DNA of 8,832 bases from JAHDDY01 sp964549375. Lineage in GTDB: Bacteria > Pseudomonadota > Alphaproteobacteria > Rhodobacterales > Rhodobacteraceae. The notes beneath the pieces were generated by a model that was not told the DNA's origin, did no database searches, and saw only the letters and a program-made list of their open reading frames with translations. The stretch is taken from NCBI GenBank assembly GCA_964549375.1, contig CAZJWF010000122.1, forward strand, positions 1 through 8,832. The letters are read 5' to 3'. Shown here in pieces: positions 1-5,720 of the stretch; positions within the stretch are counted from its first letter, which is position 1; every line of letters starts with the position of its first letter. The translations under genes were made by a program, and so were the position numbers.

Positions 1-18
1 CCCGCACATGATGCGGGG
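1..18. other. Short GC-rich inverted repeat at the window edge
   Basis: CCCGCA and TGCGGG form a 6-bp stem around a 5-nt loop (CATGA). The left arm may continue outside the window. There is no T-run on the right side. It could be the end of a terminator for a gene to the left, read from either strand, but the sequence does not settle this. Confidence 0.3.
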
Positions 19-106
19 CCGCCTTCCGAATTGGAACATTCCCAACCCCGCTGGACTCTCCCGCCACCCGCATTACCTGAACCGGCACACCAATCGGAGC
101 GCCGTC

Positions 107-508
107 ATGAACCAGACCGTCATTGCCACGATCACCACGATCCTCGTTTTTTTCGTGGCGGATATTCTCTGGGTGAAGTTCGTGACCGGGCCATTCTTTC
201 GTGCGCGCATTGGCGAGATGATGCTGGAAGACCCCAATCTCGGTGTCGCCTTTATCTTCTACATCGTCTTCGCGATTGGCCTTGTCTATTTCGCGGTGAT
301 GCCGGGGCTGGCGGCGGGCAGTCTGTGGCTGACCCTCGGCAATGCGGCGTTCATTGGGTTGCTCGGTTATGGCACCTTCGAGGCAACTAATATGGCGATC
401 CTCAAAAACTGGCAGTATTCGATGATCGTGATCGATCTCATCTGGGGTATTTTTGGCAGTGCCGGGGCCGCCGCCGCCGGATACTTCGCCGCGAAAGCCG
501 TCGGCTAA
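107..508 (+). CDS. DUF2177 family four-helix membrane protein
   Basis: A 133-residue, very hydrophobic protein, about the usual length for DUF2177 proteins. Four membrane segments are visible, roughly residues 5-27, 46-66, 70-92 and 104-128. Conserved-looking polar positions lie within or near them: D18 and W21 in the first helix, a YGTFEATN stretch between the third and fourth, and DLIWG in the last. The start at 107 is chosen because GGAG lies 7 nt upstream and the protein then begins at the first helix; an in-frame start at 8 would add an unlikely 33-residue polar tail. The family sits in the inner membrane and has no established function. Its stop is only 5 nt from the stop of the convergent regulator. 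The family call is from motif memory; the membrane topology is plain from the sequence. Confidence 0.85.
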   Translation: MNQTVIATITTILVFFVADILWVKFVTGPFFRARIGEMMLEDPNLGVAFIFYIVFAIGLVYFAVMPGLAAGSLWLTLGNAAFIGLLGYGTFEATNMAILKNWQYSMIVIDLIWGIFGSAGAAAAGYFAAKAVG

Positions 509-513
509 CGCGG

Positions 514-978
514 TCAGAAAACCAGCGGTGCATTATCGACGACTTCCTTGAGAACAAAAAAGCTTCTTAACTGACGCACGCCCGGCAGGGTCAAAATTTC
601 TCTCCGATGGAGGCGATTGAAATCCGAAACATCGCGGACCCTGATCTTCATGAAGTAATCGAAATCCCCGGCGACGCACTGACAATCCAGAATAAACGGA
701 AATTCGGTCACAGCGGATTCGAACGTAGCGAAACTGTCGGGTGTCGATTTTTCCAGCACGACACCAATCACAATAGCAACGCTGCGCTCAACCGCGTCTG
801 GATTTATCACAGCTCGAAAGCCCGAAATCACTCCGTCATCGACCAGCCGTTGGATGCGACGGTGGCAAGTGGCAGAGCTGACGTTGACTGTCCCGGCAAT
901 GTCCGCATTCGACATGCGCCCATCGGTTTGCAAGCATTTCATAATCTTGCGGTCGATCTTATCAATCTCGATTTGCAC
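514..978 (-). CDS. acdR: Lrp/AsnC family transcriptional regulator, probable AcdR
   Basis: A 154-residue regulator of normal Lrp/AsnC length. The N-terminal winged helix-turn-helix covers about residues 4-60, with the recognition region at about 23-45 (SNADIAGTVNVSSATCHRR). The C-terminal RAM/AsnC ligand-binding and oligomerisation domain covers about 67-148 and contains GDFDYFMKIRV (104-114), the typical effector-loop region. The start codon is GTG, with GGAAG 8 nt upstream. No ATG lies at a sensible distance. It is divergent from acdS, the arrangement in which AcdR (LrpL in rhizobia) controls ACC deaminase synthesis in response to ACC. Such proteins bind DNA as dimers or octamers and often repress themselves; the repeated half-sites in the shared intergenic region fit this. 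The family is certain. The AcdR role is inferred from position. Confidence 0.88.
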   Translation of the reverse strand: MQIEIDKIDRKIMKCLQTDGRMSNADIAGTVNVSSATCHRRIQRLVDDGVISGFRAVINPDAVERSVAIVIGVVLEKSTPDSFATFESAVTEFPFILDCQCVAGDFDYFMKIRVRDVSDFNRLHRREILTLPGVRQLRSFFVLKEVVDNAPLVF

Positions 979-999
979 GAACGATTCTTCCGATTTTAG

Positions 1000-1071
1000 C
1001 GAATAATTGAAAAATATATCCAGTGAATGCCTATTTGAAGAAAATTATTCGAATTTATGCGATCGATTCGC
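1000..1071. promoter_or_regulatory. Candidate AcdR operator and divergent promoter region of acdR-acdS
   Basis: The 151-bp space between the two divergent start codons is much richer in A and T than the genes. A perfect 9-bp inverted pair, CGAATAATT at 1000-1008 and AATTATTCG at 1043-1051, is spaced 43 bp centre to centre, close to four helical turns. The right arm sits inside a dyad, AAATTATTCGAATTT (1042-1056), which resembles the 15-bp AT-rich symmetric Lrp box. A further ATTCG lies at 1066-1070. Several sites on one helix face is what Lrp-type octamers bind. I could not assign a clear -35/-10 pair. TTGAAG at 1035-1040 is the best -35 guess. The acdS ribosome binding site is AAAGGAA at 1117-1123. 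Confidence 0.5.
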
Positions 1072-1129
1072 AAACACCTTTCACGAGAGATGCGGCAGTA
1101 TTCCTAAAAGACACGCAAAGGAATGACTG

Positions 1130-2146
1130 ATGAACCTCGGAAAATTTGAACGCTATCCGCTCACATTTGGACCGACCCCTATCGAGCACCTGCCGCGACT
1201 AACCGAGGCCATCGGCGCGGGTGTTGAAATCTACGCGAAGCGAGACGACTGCAATTCCGGTCTCGCGATGGGCGGCAACAAACTGCGAAAGCTCGAATAT
1301 ATCGTCCCCGATGCCATCGCATCCGGAGCGGATACGCTCGTTTCGATTGGCGGCGTTCAGTCGAACCATACCCGGATGGTTGCGGCGACGGCGGCAAAGA
1401 TAGGCATGAAATGCGTTGTCATCCAAGAAAGTTGGGTGCCGCATGATGATGCCGTCTACGACCGCGTCGGAAACATCTTGATGACCCGTCTTATGGGTGC
1501 AGACAGCCGCCTGATCGACGACGGGTTTGACATTGGTATCCGGAAAAGTTGGGAAGACGCATTGCAATCGGTCCGCGATGCAGGCGGCGTTCCCTACGCC
1601 ATTCCCGCTGGCGCTTCGGTGCATAAATTCGGTGGCCTCGGTTATGTTGGTTTTGCGGAAGAAGTCCGCGCGCAAGAAGCTGATATGGGCATCAAGTTCG
1701 ATTACATCATCGTCTGCTGCGTGACAGGCTCGACGCAGGCGGGAATGATTGTTGGCTTTGCCGCCGACGGGCGCGCTGACCGGGTAATCGGAATCGATGG
1801 GTCCGGCACACCGGAACAACTGCGAGAGCAAATGCGTGGTATCGTCGATACGACCGCTGATTTGGTCGATCTCGGACGCGACGTTACAGACGAAGAGATC
1901 GTCATCAATCCTGACTATGCCTATCCCGCTTACGGCGTTCCGAGTCATGAGACGAACGAAGCCATCCGTTTGGCTGCACGAACCGAAGCGATGATTACCG
2001 ACCCGGTTTACGAGGGTAAGTCGATGCAAGGGATGATTGATCTGGCGAAAAAGGGCTTTTTCCCGAAAGGATCGAAAATCCTTTACGCCCATCTCGGCGG
2101 TGCTCCGGCACTCAATGGCTACAGCTACACATATCGGAACGGATAA
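1130..2146 (+). CDS. acdS: 1-aminocyclopropane-1-carboxylate (ACC) deaminase
   Basis: A cytoplasmic PLP enzyme that opens ACC, the plant ethylene precursor, to 2-oxobutanoate and ammonia, giving the cell nitrogen and lowering ethylene in a host plant or alga. At 338 residues it is the standard length of AcdS. The PLP lysine is K51 in GGNKLRKLEY, and S78 lies in GGVQSNHTR. Y294-E295 (DPVYEGKSM) and L322 (AHLGGAP) match the positions described for the Pseudomonas enzyme and separate true ACC deaminases from D-cysteine desulfhydrases, which carry other residues at 295 and 322. The start has AAAGGAA 6 nt upstream. It is divergent from an Lrp-type regulator, as in many rhizobia and pseudomonads. 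It is probably monocistronic: a strong terminator follows at 2292. Nothing looks damaged. Confidence 0.96.
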   Translation: MNLGKFERYPLTFGPTPIEHLPRLTEAIGAGVEIYAKRDDCNSGLAMGGNKLRKLEYIVPDAIASGADTLVSIGGVQSNHTRMVAATAAKIGMKCVVIQESWVPHDDAVYDRVGNILMTRLMGADSRLIDDGFDIGIRKSWEDALQSVRDAGGVPYAIPAGASVHKFGGLGYVGFAEEVRAQEADMGIKFDYIIVCCVTGSTQAGMIVGFAADGRADRVIGIDGSGTPEQLREQMRGIVDTTADLVDLGRDVTDEEIVINPDYAYPAYGVPSHETNEAIRLAARTEAMITDPVYEGKSMQGMIDLAKKGFFPKGSKILYAHLGGAPALNGYSYTYRNG

Positions 2147-2181
2147 TCGGGCGTTGCAAAAAATCGGAAAAATTCCACTTT

Positions 2182-2218
2182 TGTTCTTGATCGCACGCTC
2201 GATCTTTCGTAAAGAACA
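2182..2218. repeat. Bipartite inverted repeat in the capsid leader
   Basis: TGTTCTT (2182-2188) pairs with AAGAACA (2212-2218), and directly inside it GATCG (2189-2193) pairs with CGATC (2200-2204). This gives a 12-bp stem broken only by a 7-nt bulge on the right side. It could be a regulator binding site near the GTA promoter or a structured RNA. TTGATC at 2187 could serve as a weak -35 with a poor -10 at 2210. Confidence 0.4.
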
Positions 2219-2291
2219 TTATCGGAACTGTTAGGCGATTCTTTTAAACGCTTTATCGACAGTCCCCTTGCTCGATACCTGTCTTTGACTA

Positions 2292-2322
2292 GGCCGCTCT
2301 TACCCAAGAGCGGCCCTTTTTT
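2292..2322 (+). terminator. Rho-independent terminator downstream of acdS
   Basis: GGCCGCTCTT (2292-2301) and AAGAGCGGCC (2306-2315) make a perfect 10-bp stem with a 4-nt loop, ACCC. One C and six T follow (2317-2322). It lies 146 nt after the acdS stop and fits the end of that transcript. It also lies 135 nt before the capsid start, so any GTA promoter upstream of it would need read-through. Confidence 0.85.
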
Positions 2323-2396
2323 CTTGAGGCTCTTGCACGCAATCACGGTTGGTTGGTGCGGCCGAAAAATGACGACCTCCAATTTTTTTCTGACAT

Positions 2397-2430
2397 CCCC
2401 GCCTTTTCCGAAGGCGGGGTTTTCGTTTTC
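2397..2430 (+). terminator. Stem-loop with T-rich tail in front of the capsid gene
   Basis: CCCCGCCTT (2397-2405) and AAGGCGGGG (2411-2419) form a perfect 9-bp stem with a 5-nt loop, followed by TTTTCGTTTTC. The hairpin ends 37 nt before the capsid ATG, which leaves no room for a promoter between them. As a full terminator it would silence the capsid, so partial attenuation, antitermination, or a 5' stabilising or processing structure is more likely. The same layout precedes the tail tube gene. Confidence 0.7.
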
Positions 2431-2456
2431 TCCCCACCAACAAAAACGGACTTTTT

Positions 2457-3629
2457 ATGCCCGATACCCAAACCCTCGATACGGCGGCTCAAACCCCGGA
2501 CGTTAAATCTGCGCTGGCCGGTTTTACGGAAGACTTCAAAGGGTTTCGAACGGATCTCGAAAACCGCCTGACGCGCCAATCACAGCGGCTCGACGCTCTG
2601 GACCGCAAAGCGATTGCAGCCAATCGCCCCGCATTGGCGCAAGCTGCCGATCCCGCCACGCCGCATTGCAAAGCCTTTGCTGCCTATGTTCGTCAAGGCG
2701 ACGAAGATCGCTTGCGGAGCCTCGATACCGAGGAAAAATCTCTGAACACGATGACGCCCGGTGATGGCGGCGTCTTGGTTGATCCGCAAACCGCGAGCCG
2801 AATCGAGACGATCTTGCGAACCACGTCATCGATCCGCGCCCTCGCGCGCATCGTTCAAGTGGACGCGACGGCCTATGATGCCCTGATTGATCGTTCAGAA
2901 CTAGACGCTGGTTGGATCACTGAGGCGGATAGTATCGGCGACACGGCCACTCCGACGATTGACCGTATCTCGATTCCTCTCCATGAGCTGAACGCGACGC
3001 CAAAAGCTTCTCAGCGCTTGCTCGATGACAGCGCCTTTGATGTGGAGGGATGGCTTTCCGAACGCATTGCCTCGCGCTTCGCCCGTGCCGAGAATGCTGC
3101 GTTTATCAGCGGTGATGGCGTCGATAAGCCGAAGGGCTTCCTCGCTCATGACAGCGTTCCGAATGACACCTGGCAATGGGGTCAAATCGGTCATCTGACC
3201 ACGGGCGAGGCGGGCGGCTTTGGTCCTGATGGCGGCGATACGTTGATCGACCTCGTCTACGCGCTGGGTGCAGGTTATCGGGCGAATGCCAGCTTTATGA
3301 TGAACTCGGCCACGGCGGGTGAAGTTCGCAAACTCAAAGATGCTGAGGGTCGCTACGTCTGGGCGGAAAGCCTTACCGAAGGTCAACCCGCGCGCCTACT
3401 GGGGTATCCCGTCGCCATCGCCGAAGAGATGCCAGACATTGCCGATGGTGAAGACGCGATTGCCTTTGGTGATTTCCGCAGTGCCTACACCATTGCTGAA
3501 CGGCCTGATCTGCGAGTCCTGCGCGATCCATATTCCGCCAAGCCGCACGTTCTTTTCTACGCGACCAAGCGCGTCGGCGGTGACGTCACGGATTTCGCGG
3601 GCATCAAACTGCTTCGTTTCGCAGCGTAA
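2457..3629 (+). CDS. GTA major capsid protein (HK97 fold), RcGTA gp5-like
   Basis: A 390-residue HK97-family capsid protein. Residues about 12-55 are a charged helical segment and about 1-99 form the delta-like scaffolding region. A break follows at LNTMTPGDGGVLVDPQ (96-111), where HK97-type proteins begin the mature shell subunit. The stretches TPTIDRISIPLHELNATPK, ASQRLLDDSAFDVE and AFISGDGVDKPKGFL are close to what I recall of RcGTA gp5 and mark it as GTA-type rather than a general phage capsid. The start has CGGA 6 nt upstream. The protein would assemble the small GTA head. No prohead protease or portal lies upstream, where they usually sit, so maturation must rely on genes elsewhere. The gene is intact, with long intergenic gaps on both sides. 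Confidence 0.95.
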   Translation: MPDTQTLDTAAQTPDVKSALAGFTEDFKGFRTDLENRLTRQSQRLDALDRKAIAANRPALAQAADPATPHCKAFAAYVRQGDEDRLRSLDTEEKSLNTMTPGDGGVLVDPQTASRIETILRTTSSIRALARIVQVDATAYDALIDRSELDAGWITEADSIGDTATPTIDRISIPLHELNATPKASQRLLDDSAFDVEGWLSERIASRFARAENAAFISGDGVDKPKGFLAHDSVPNDTWQWGQIGHLTTGEAGGFGPDGGDTLIDLVYALGAGYRANASFMMNSATAGEVRKLKDAEGRYVWAESLTEGQPARLLGYPVAIAEEMPDIADGEDAIAFGDFRSAYTIAERPDLRVLRDPYSAKPHVLFYATKRVGGDVTDFAGIKLLRFAA

Positions 3630-3642
3630 GCGGCGCTCACTC

Positions 3643-3763
3643 CTCCGCCGTCTCCTTTCCGGCGGAGCAGGGCGATGCACCTCTTCCTGTGCGCCGCCCC
3701 AGACCCCCTTTTGGACCCGCCCCTGCGCGCGTTCGCGCCCGGCCAAAAGGGAGTCTTCTTTTT
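3643..3763 (+). terminator. Three stem-loops and a T-run between capsid and adaptor genes
   Basis: The 152-nt gap holds three structures in series. CTCCGCCG (3643-3650) pairs with CGGCGGAG (3660-3667). GGGCGATGCAC (3670-3680) pairs with GTGCGCCGCCC (3689-3699) with one mismatch and one G-U. GACCCCCTTTTGG (3702-3714) pairs with CCAAAAGGGAGTC (3743-3755) with one mismatch, enclosing a small GCGC hairpin (3727-3738). TTCTTTTT follows at 3756-3763. The last is terminator-like and ends 18 nt before the next start. It probably reduces transcription from the abundant capsid to the low-copy adaptor. Confidence 0.6.
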
Positions 3764-3781
3764 CCAACAGCGCGAGAGATC

Positions 3782-4339
3782 ATGCTTGAACAAATCATAT
3801 CGCCCGCCGCACTCGCGGTGCCGACAGCAACGCTCGCCGAGCATCTTCATCTGAACACGACGGCCCCCGAACTCGACGAGACCGCAACCCTCGAACGTTT
3901 CATCGAAGCAGCCAGCGCAGTGATTGAGCGCCACGTTCAAATCGCACTTATCACGCAGACATGGCGCTGGACCACGCAGACGTGGTGCCGGCCATTGCCG
4001 CTTTCCCCGGTCGCCGCGATTGAAAGTATCGAGATCATCGACCCGGAGGGCACATCCGAAACATGGGATGGCTGGTTCCTCGTCCATGCCCCGCGTCCTC
4101 GCATTGGCACCCGTAAAGGCCAAGCGCGTCCGCAAATCGCCACGGACGGCTATGCTCAGATTACCTTTACGGTTGGGTATGGCACGGGTTGGACAGATGT
4201 CCCGCCCGACCTCCGACACGCCGTTACACTCCTCGCGGCTCACTATTACGAGAACCGCGAAGGGCAAGGCGATCAACACACACCGCTGCCCTCTGCCGTG
4301 AACAGCCTGATCGCACGTTACCGTCCCATCCGCCTCTGA
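3782..4339 (+). CDS. GTA head-tail adaptor, RcGTA gp6-like (phiE125 gp8 family)
   Basis: A 185-residue protein of the phage head-tail connector family (phiE125 gp8 type; HK97 gp6/SPP1 gp15 fold). It would form a ring under the portal and join head to tail. Visible features are an N-terminal helix pair with ATLERFIEAASAVIERHVQ (about 35-53), a central beta region with LPLSPVAAIESIEIID (72-87), YAQITFTVGYG (124-134), and a C-terminal helix PPDLRHAVTLLAAHYYENRE (141-160). The start at 3782 is preferred: GAGAGA lies just upstream and the protein begins like its relatives. An in-frame ATG at 3689 would run through the stem-loop region and add 31 residues rich in R and P. It is the third gene expected in the GTA order and lies after the capsid with no missing gene between. 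Confidence 0.88.
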   Translation: MLEQIISPAALAVPTATLAEHLHLNTTAPELDETATLERFIEAASAVIERHVQIALITQTWRWTTQTWCRPLPLSPVAAIESIEIIDPEGTSETWDGWFLVHAPRPRIGTRKGQARPQIATDGYAQITFTVGYGTGWTDVPPDLRHAVTLLAAHYYENREGQGDQHTPLPSAVNSLIARYRPIRL

Positions 4340-4355
4340 TCGTCGAGGATTTCCG

Positions 4356-4682
4356 ATGCCAAGCTTACCTATGCTCCGCCGCCTCGCGCGGCTGGAGGTG
4401 CAGACTGATATGCCCGACGGCTCCGGAGGTTTCACAAAAGGCTGGGTCAAACTCGCCGAACACCGCGTTTCCATCACCCCGACCTCTGGCGTTGAACGTT
4501 TCGAAGGCAGCCAACAGGCCAGCTATGTCACGCACCGCATCCGCTTGCGGTGTACCCGCGCGCTGCGCCCCCGTGCCGATCAGCGGTTCACGGTCGGCGC
4601 GCGGCGTTTCGACATCCGAGCCGTTTTTGACTCTGATGGCCGGGGCCGTTTTCTCACCTGTCTTTGCGAGGAGCACCCATGA
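4356..4682 (+). CDS. GTA head-tail stopper, RcGTA gp7-like
   Basis: A 108-residue protein of the phage head-closure/stopper family (SPP1 gp16-like). These small beta-barrel proteins close the channel below the adaptor. RRLARLEVQTDMPDGSGGFT (9-28) followed by WVKLAEHRVSITPTSGVERF is typical of the group: a strand, a polar GSGG turn, and the W that opens the barrel. The middle has QQASYVTHRIRLR, and the C-terminal RPRADQRFTVGARRFDIRAVFD is the usual closing strand pair. GAGG lies 7 nt before the ATG. An in-frame ATG at 4371 would also give a plausible protein. The stop overlaps the next start as ATGA, so translation is probably coupled to the tail terminator. Confidence 0.85.
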   Translation: MPSLPMLRRLARLEVQTDMPDGSGGFTKGWVKLAEHRVSITPTSGVERFEGSQQASYVTHRIRLRCTRALRPRADQRFTVGARRFDIRAVFDSDGRGRFLTCLCEEHP

Positions 4683-5101
4683 AGCATTCCCTAGCCTTAC
4701 AGACCAACCTGTTTGAGCATTTACGTTCTGACACCGCTCTGACCGCCGCCCTAGGTGGTACGCGCATTTATGACGCGCCGCCGCACGCTCAATCAGGCGA
4801 AGGTTCTCCGCCCTACATTACGCTTGGCGACGAGAGTGTGACGGCGTGGAACACGAAGACAGAAGAGGGCACCGCGCATGAGCTGACCTTCACAATCTGG
4901 TCAGCCGAACGTGGGTTCTCGCAGGTCAAGACCATTCAGGCGGTACTCGCCGATGCTCTTGCGACTGTGCCCTCCATGCCGGAGGCGCGGATTGTCGATC
5001 TTCGTTTTGTGTCTTCGGCCACCCGCCGAGAACGTCGCACGCGCTTGCGCCGAGCGGATTGCGTCTATCGCGCTCTTGTCGAGTGGGACGAGGCGGCTTA
5101 G
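4679..5101 (+). CDS. GTA tail terminator, DUF3168 family, RcGTA gp8-like
   Basis: A 140-residue DUF3168 protein. The family caps the tail tube after it reaches its full length and joins it to the stopper. ALQTNLFEHLRSDTALTAAL (6-25), GTRIYDAPP, SPPYITLGDESVTAWNTK and the HELTFTIWSAERGFSQVK stretch follow the standard DUF3168 order. The start at 4679 overlaps the preceding stop (ATGA), and GAGGAG lies 5 nt upstream. An in-frame ATG at 4664 inside the previous gene adds only MRGAP and lacks a binding site. The C-terminal part, RFVSSATRRERRTRLRRADC (103-122), is unusually basic. Confidence 0.88.
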   Translation: MKHSLALQTNLFEHLRSDTALTAALGGTRIYDAPPHAQSGEGSPPYITLGDESVTAWNTKTEEGTAHELTFTIWSAERGFSQVKTIQAVLADALATVPSMPEARIVDLRFVSSATRRERRTRLRRADCVYRALVEWDEAA

Positions 5102-5138
5102 AACACGGGTCGAATGAGCGAAAGAACGAGGAAGTCCC

Positions 5139-5528
5139 ATGTCTGACTCCAAATCTGCCTCTACAGGAACGTTCCTTTTTGCGCTTCTCGTGGCGGCATC
5201 GGGCGGCCTCGTGGTTGGTTGGATTGCACGCGAGCAAATCATCCCGGATCAACCCCCGCTCACCTCATTACTGTCTCAGCCAACTGTTGAAACGGTTGCA
5301 CCGCCAGACCCTGCCGCAATCGCCGCTGCCGAAAGTCAGCTTGTCCGGCAATACGAACAGATCAATCTCAATTTCGTCAATCAACTCCGCAAATACGGCG
5401 AGCGCTTAAATGGAATCGCCGATGTCGCCGAAGCAGAAGGCGCATCTTCTGCTGCCCAAGCGATGCGAGATTTCGGCAAAGAGACGGACGACGTCATTGC
5501 GCGGTTTGATAAAGTAGCAAAACAATAG
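5139..5528 (+). CDS. Unrecognised membrane-anchored helical protein between gp8 and gp9
   Basis: A 129-residue protein I do not recognise and do not know from the RcGTA cluster. Residues about 11-30 form one membrane segment with a GGLVVG motif. There is no lipobox or clear cleavage site, so it is probably a signal anchor with the rest outside the inner membrane. Residues 33-60 are rich in proline, and 57-129 look like a long charged, Q- and E-containing helix that could form a coiled coil. GAGGAAG lies 4 nt before the ATG. The gene follows the tail terminator by 37 nt and ends inside a 13-bp hairpin, so it reads like a self-contained insertion. The topology resembles an inner-membrane spanin, but there is no holin or endolysin beside it. 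A chaperone or immunity role is equally open. Confidence 0.75.
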   Translation: MSDSKSASTGTFLFALLVAASGGLVVGWIAREQIIPDQPPLTSLLSQPTVETVAPPDPAAIAAAESQLVRQYEQINLNFVNQLRKYGERLNGIADVAEAEGASSAAQAMRDFGKETDDVIARFDKVAKQ

Positions 5529-5552
5529 GTATCACGATGCCTGTTGTTTTGC
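5517..5552 (+). terminator. Long hairpin spanning the stop codon of the membrane protein gene
   Basis: GCAAAACAATAGG (5517-5529) pairs with CCTGTTGTTTTGC (5540-5552) over 13 positions with a single G-U, around a 10-nt loop. The A-run on the left and T-run on the right resemble a bidirectional intrinsic terminator, though the GC core is weak and no further T-run follows. It includes the TAG stop. A 10-codon frame (5537-5569) falls in it and is not taken as a gene. Confidence 0.55.
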
Positions 5553-5690
5553 GGCTAAACGCAAAGTAACAGCCAGTTCCGCAGCGCCATTGAGAGCAGC
5601 GGGCAGACTTTGCAATCTGTCGGCTCAGACGGGCCTATTGTTTTACGGCGACACGCGCTTCAACGAACCACAAATCGAACACGATCTGCT

Positions 5691-5720
5691 GCCCCGGCCC
5701 TACGCCGGGGCTTTTCTTTT
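5691..5720 (+). terminator. Stem-loop with T-run in front of the tail tube gene
   Basis: GCCCCGGC (5691-5698) and GCCGGGGC (5704-5711) form a perfect 8-bp stem with a 5-nt loop, CCTAC, followed by TTTTCTTTT. It ends 39 nt before the tail tube ATG, nearly the same distance as the hairpin before the capsid gene. The region between the preceding hairpin and this one (5553-5690) holds no gene that I can support. Confidence 0.75.

Larger units (their letters stand above)
2147..2456 (+). promoter_or_regulatory. Gene-free 310-bp leader between acdS and the capsid gene
   Basis: I find no credible gene here, and none of the reading frames resembles a terminase, portal or prohead protease. The stretch holds an imperfect dyad at 2182-2218, two stem-loops with T-runs (listed separately), a T-run at 2383-2389 with only weak pairing before it, and the capsid ribosome binding site (CGGA at 2447-2450). 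If the GTA genes downstream are transcribed independently of acdS, their promoter should lie in the first half of this region. I cannot point to a convincing -35/-10 pair. Confidence 0.45.

Noticed and set aside
36..70. ECF-type promoter (GGAAC near 33-37) before the DUF2177 gene
   Set aside because: No convincing matching -10 element was found at the right distance, so it is not listed.
1199..2092. 297-codon open frame on the minus strand opposite acdS
   Set aside because: It is antisense to a gene with all its catalytic residues, has no recognisable domain and reflects codon bias of the sense strand.
2285..2506. 73-codon frame overlapping the capsid leader, considered as a prohead protease remnant
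   Set aside because: It runs through both stem-loops, shows no protease motif and is out of frame with the capsid.
3557..4477. 306-codon open frame on the minus strand opposite gp6
   Set aside because: It covers the capsid end, the stem-loop tract and two recognised genes, and its composition is that of a shadow frame.
5537..5569. Ten-codon frame starting MPVVLRLNAK
   Set aside because: It lies within the 13-bp hairpin after the membrane gene, has no ribosome binding site and is too short to support.
5580..5680. Possible tRNA-like element with a GCA or TGC anticodon (CAGA-CTTTGCAA-TCTG)
   Set aside because: The anticodon stem is only 4 bp with an 8-nt loop, there is no T-arm consensus and no matching acceptor stem.
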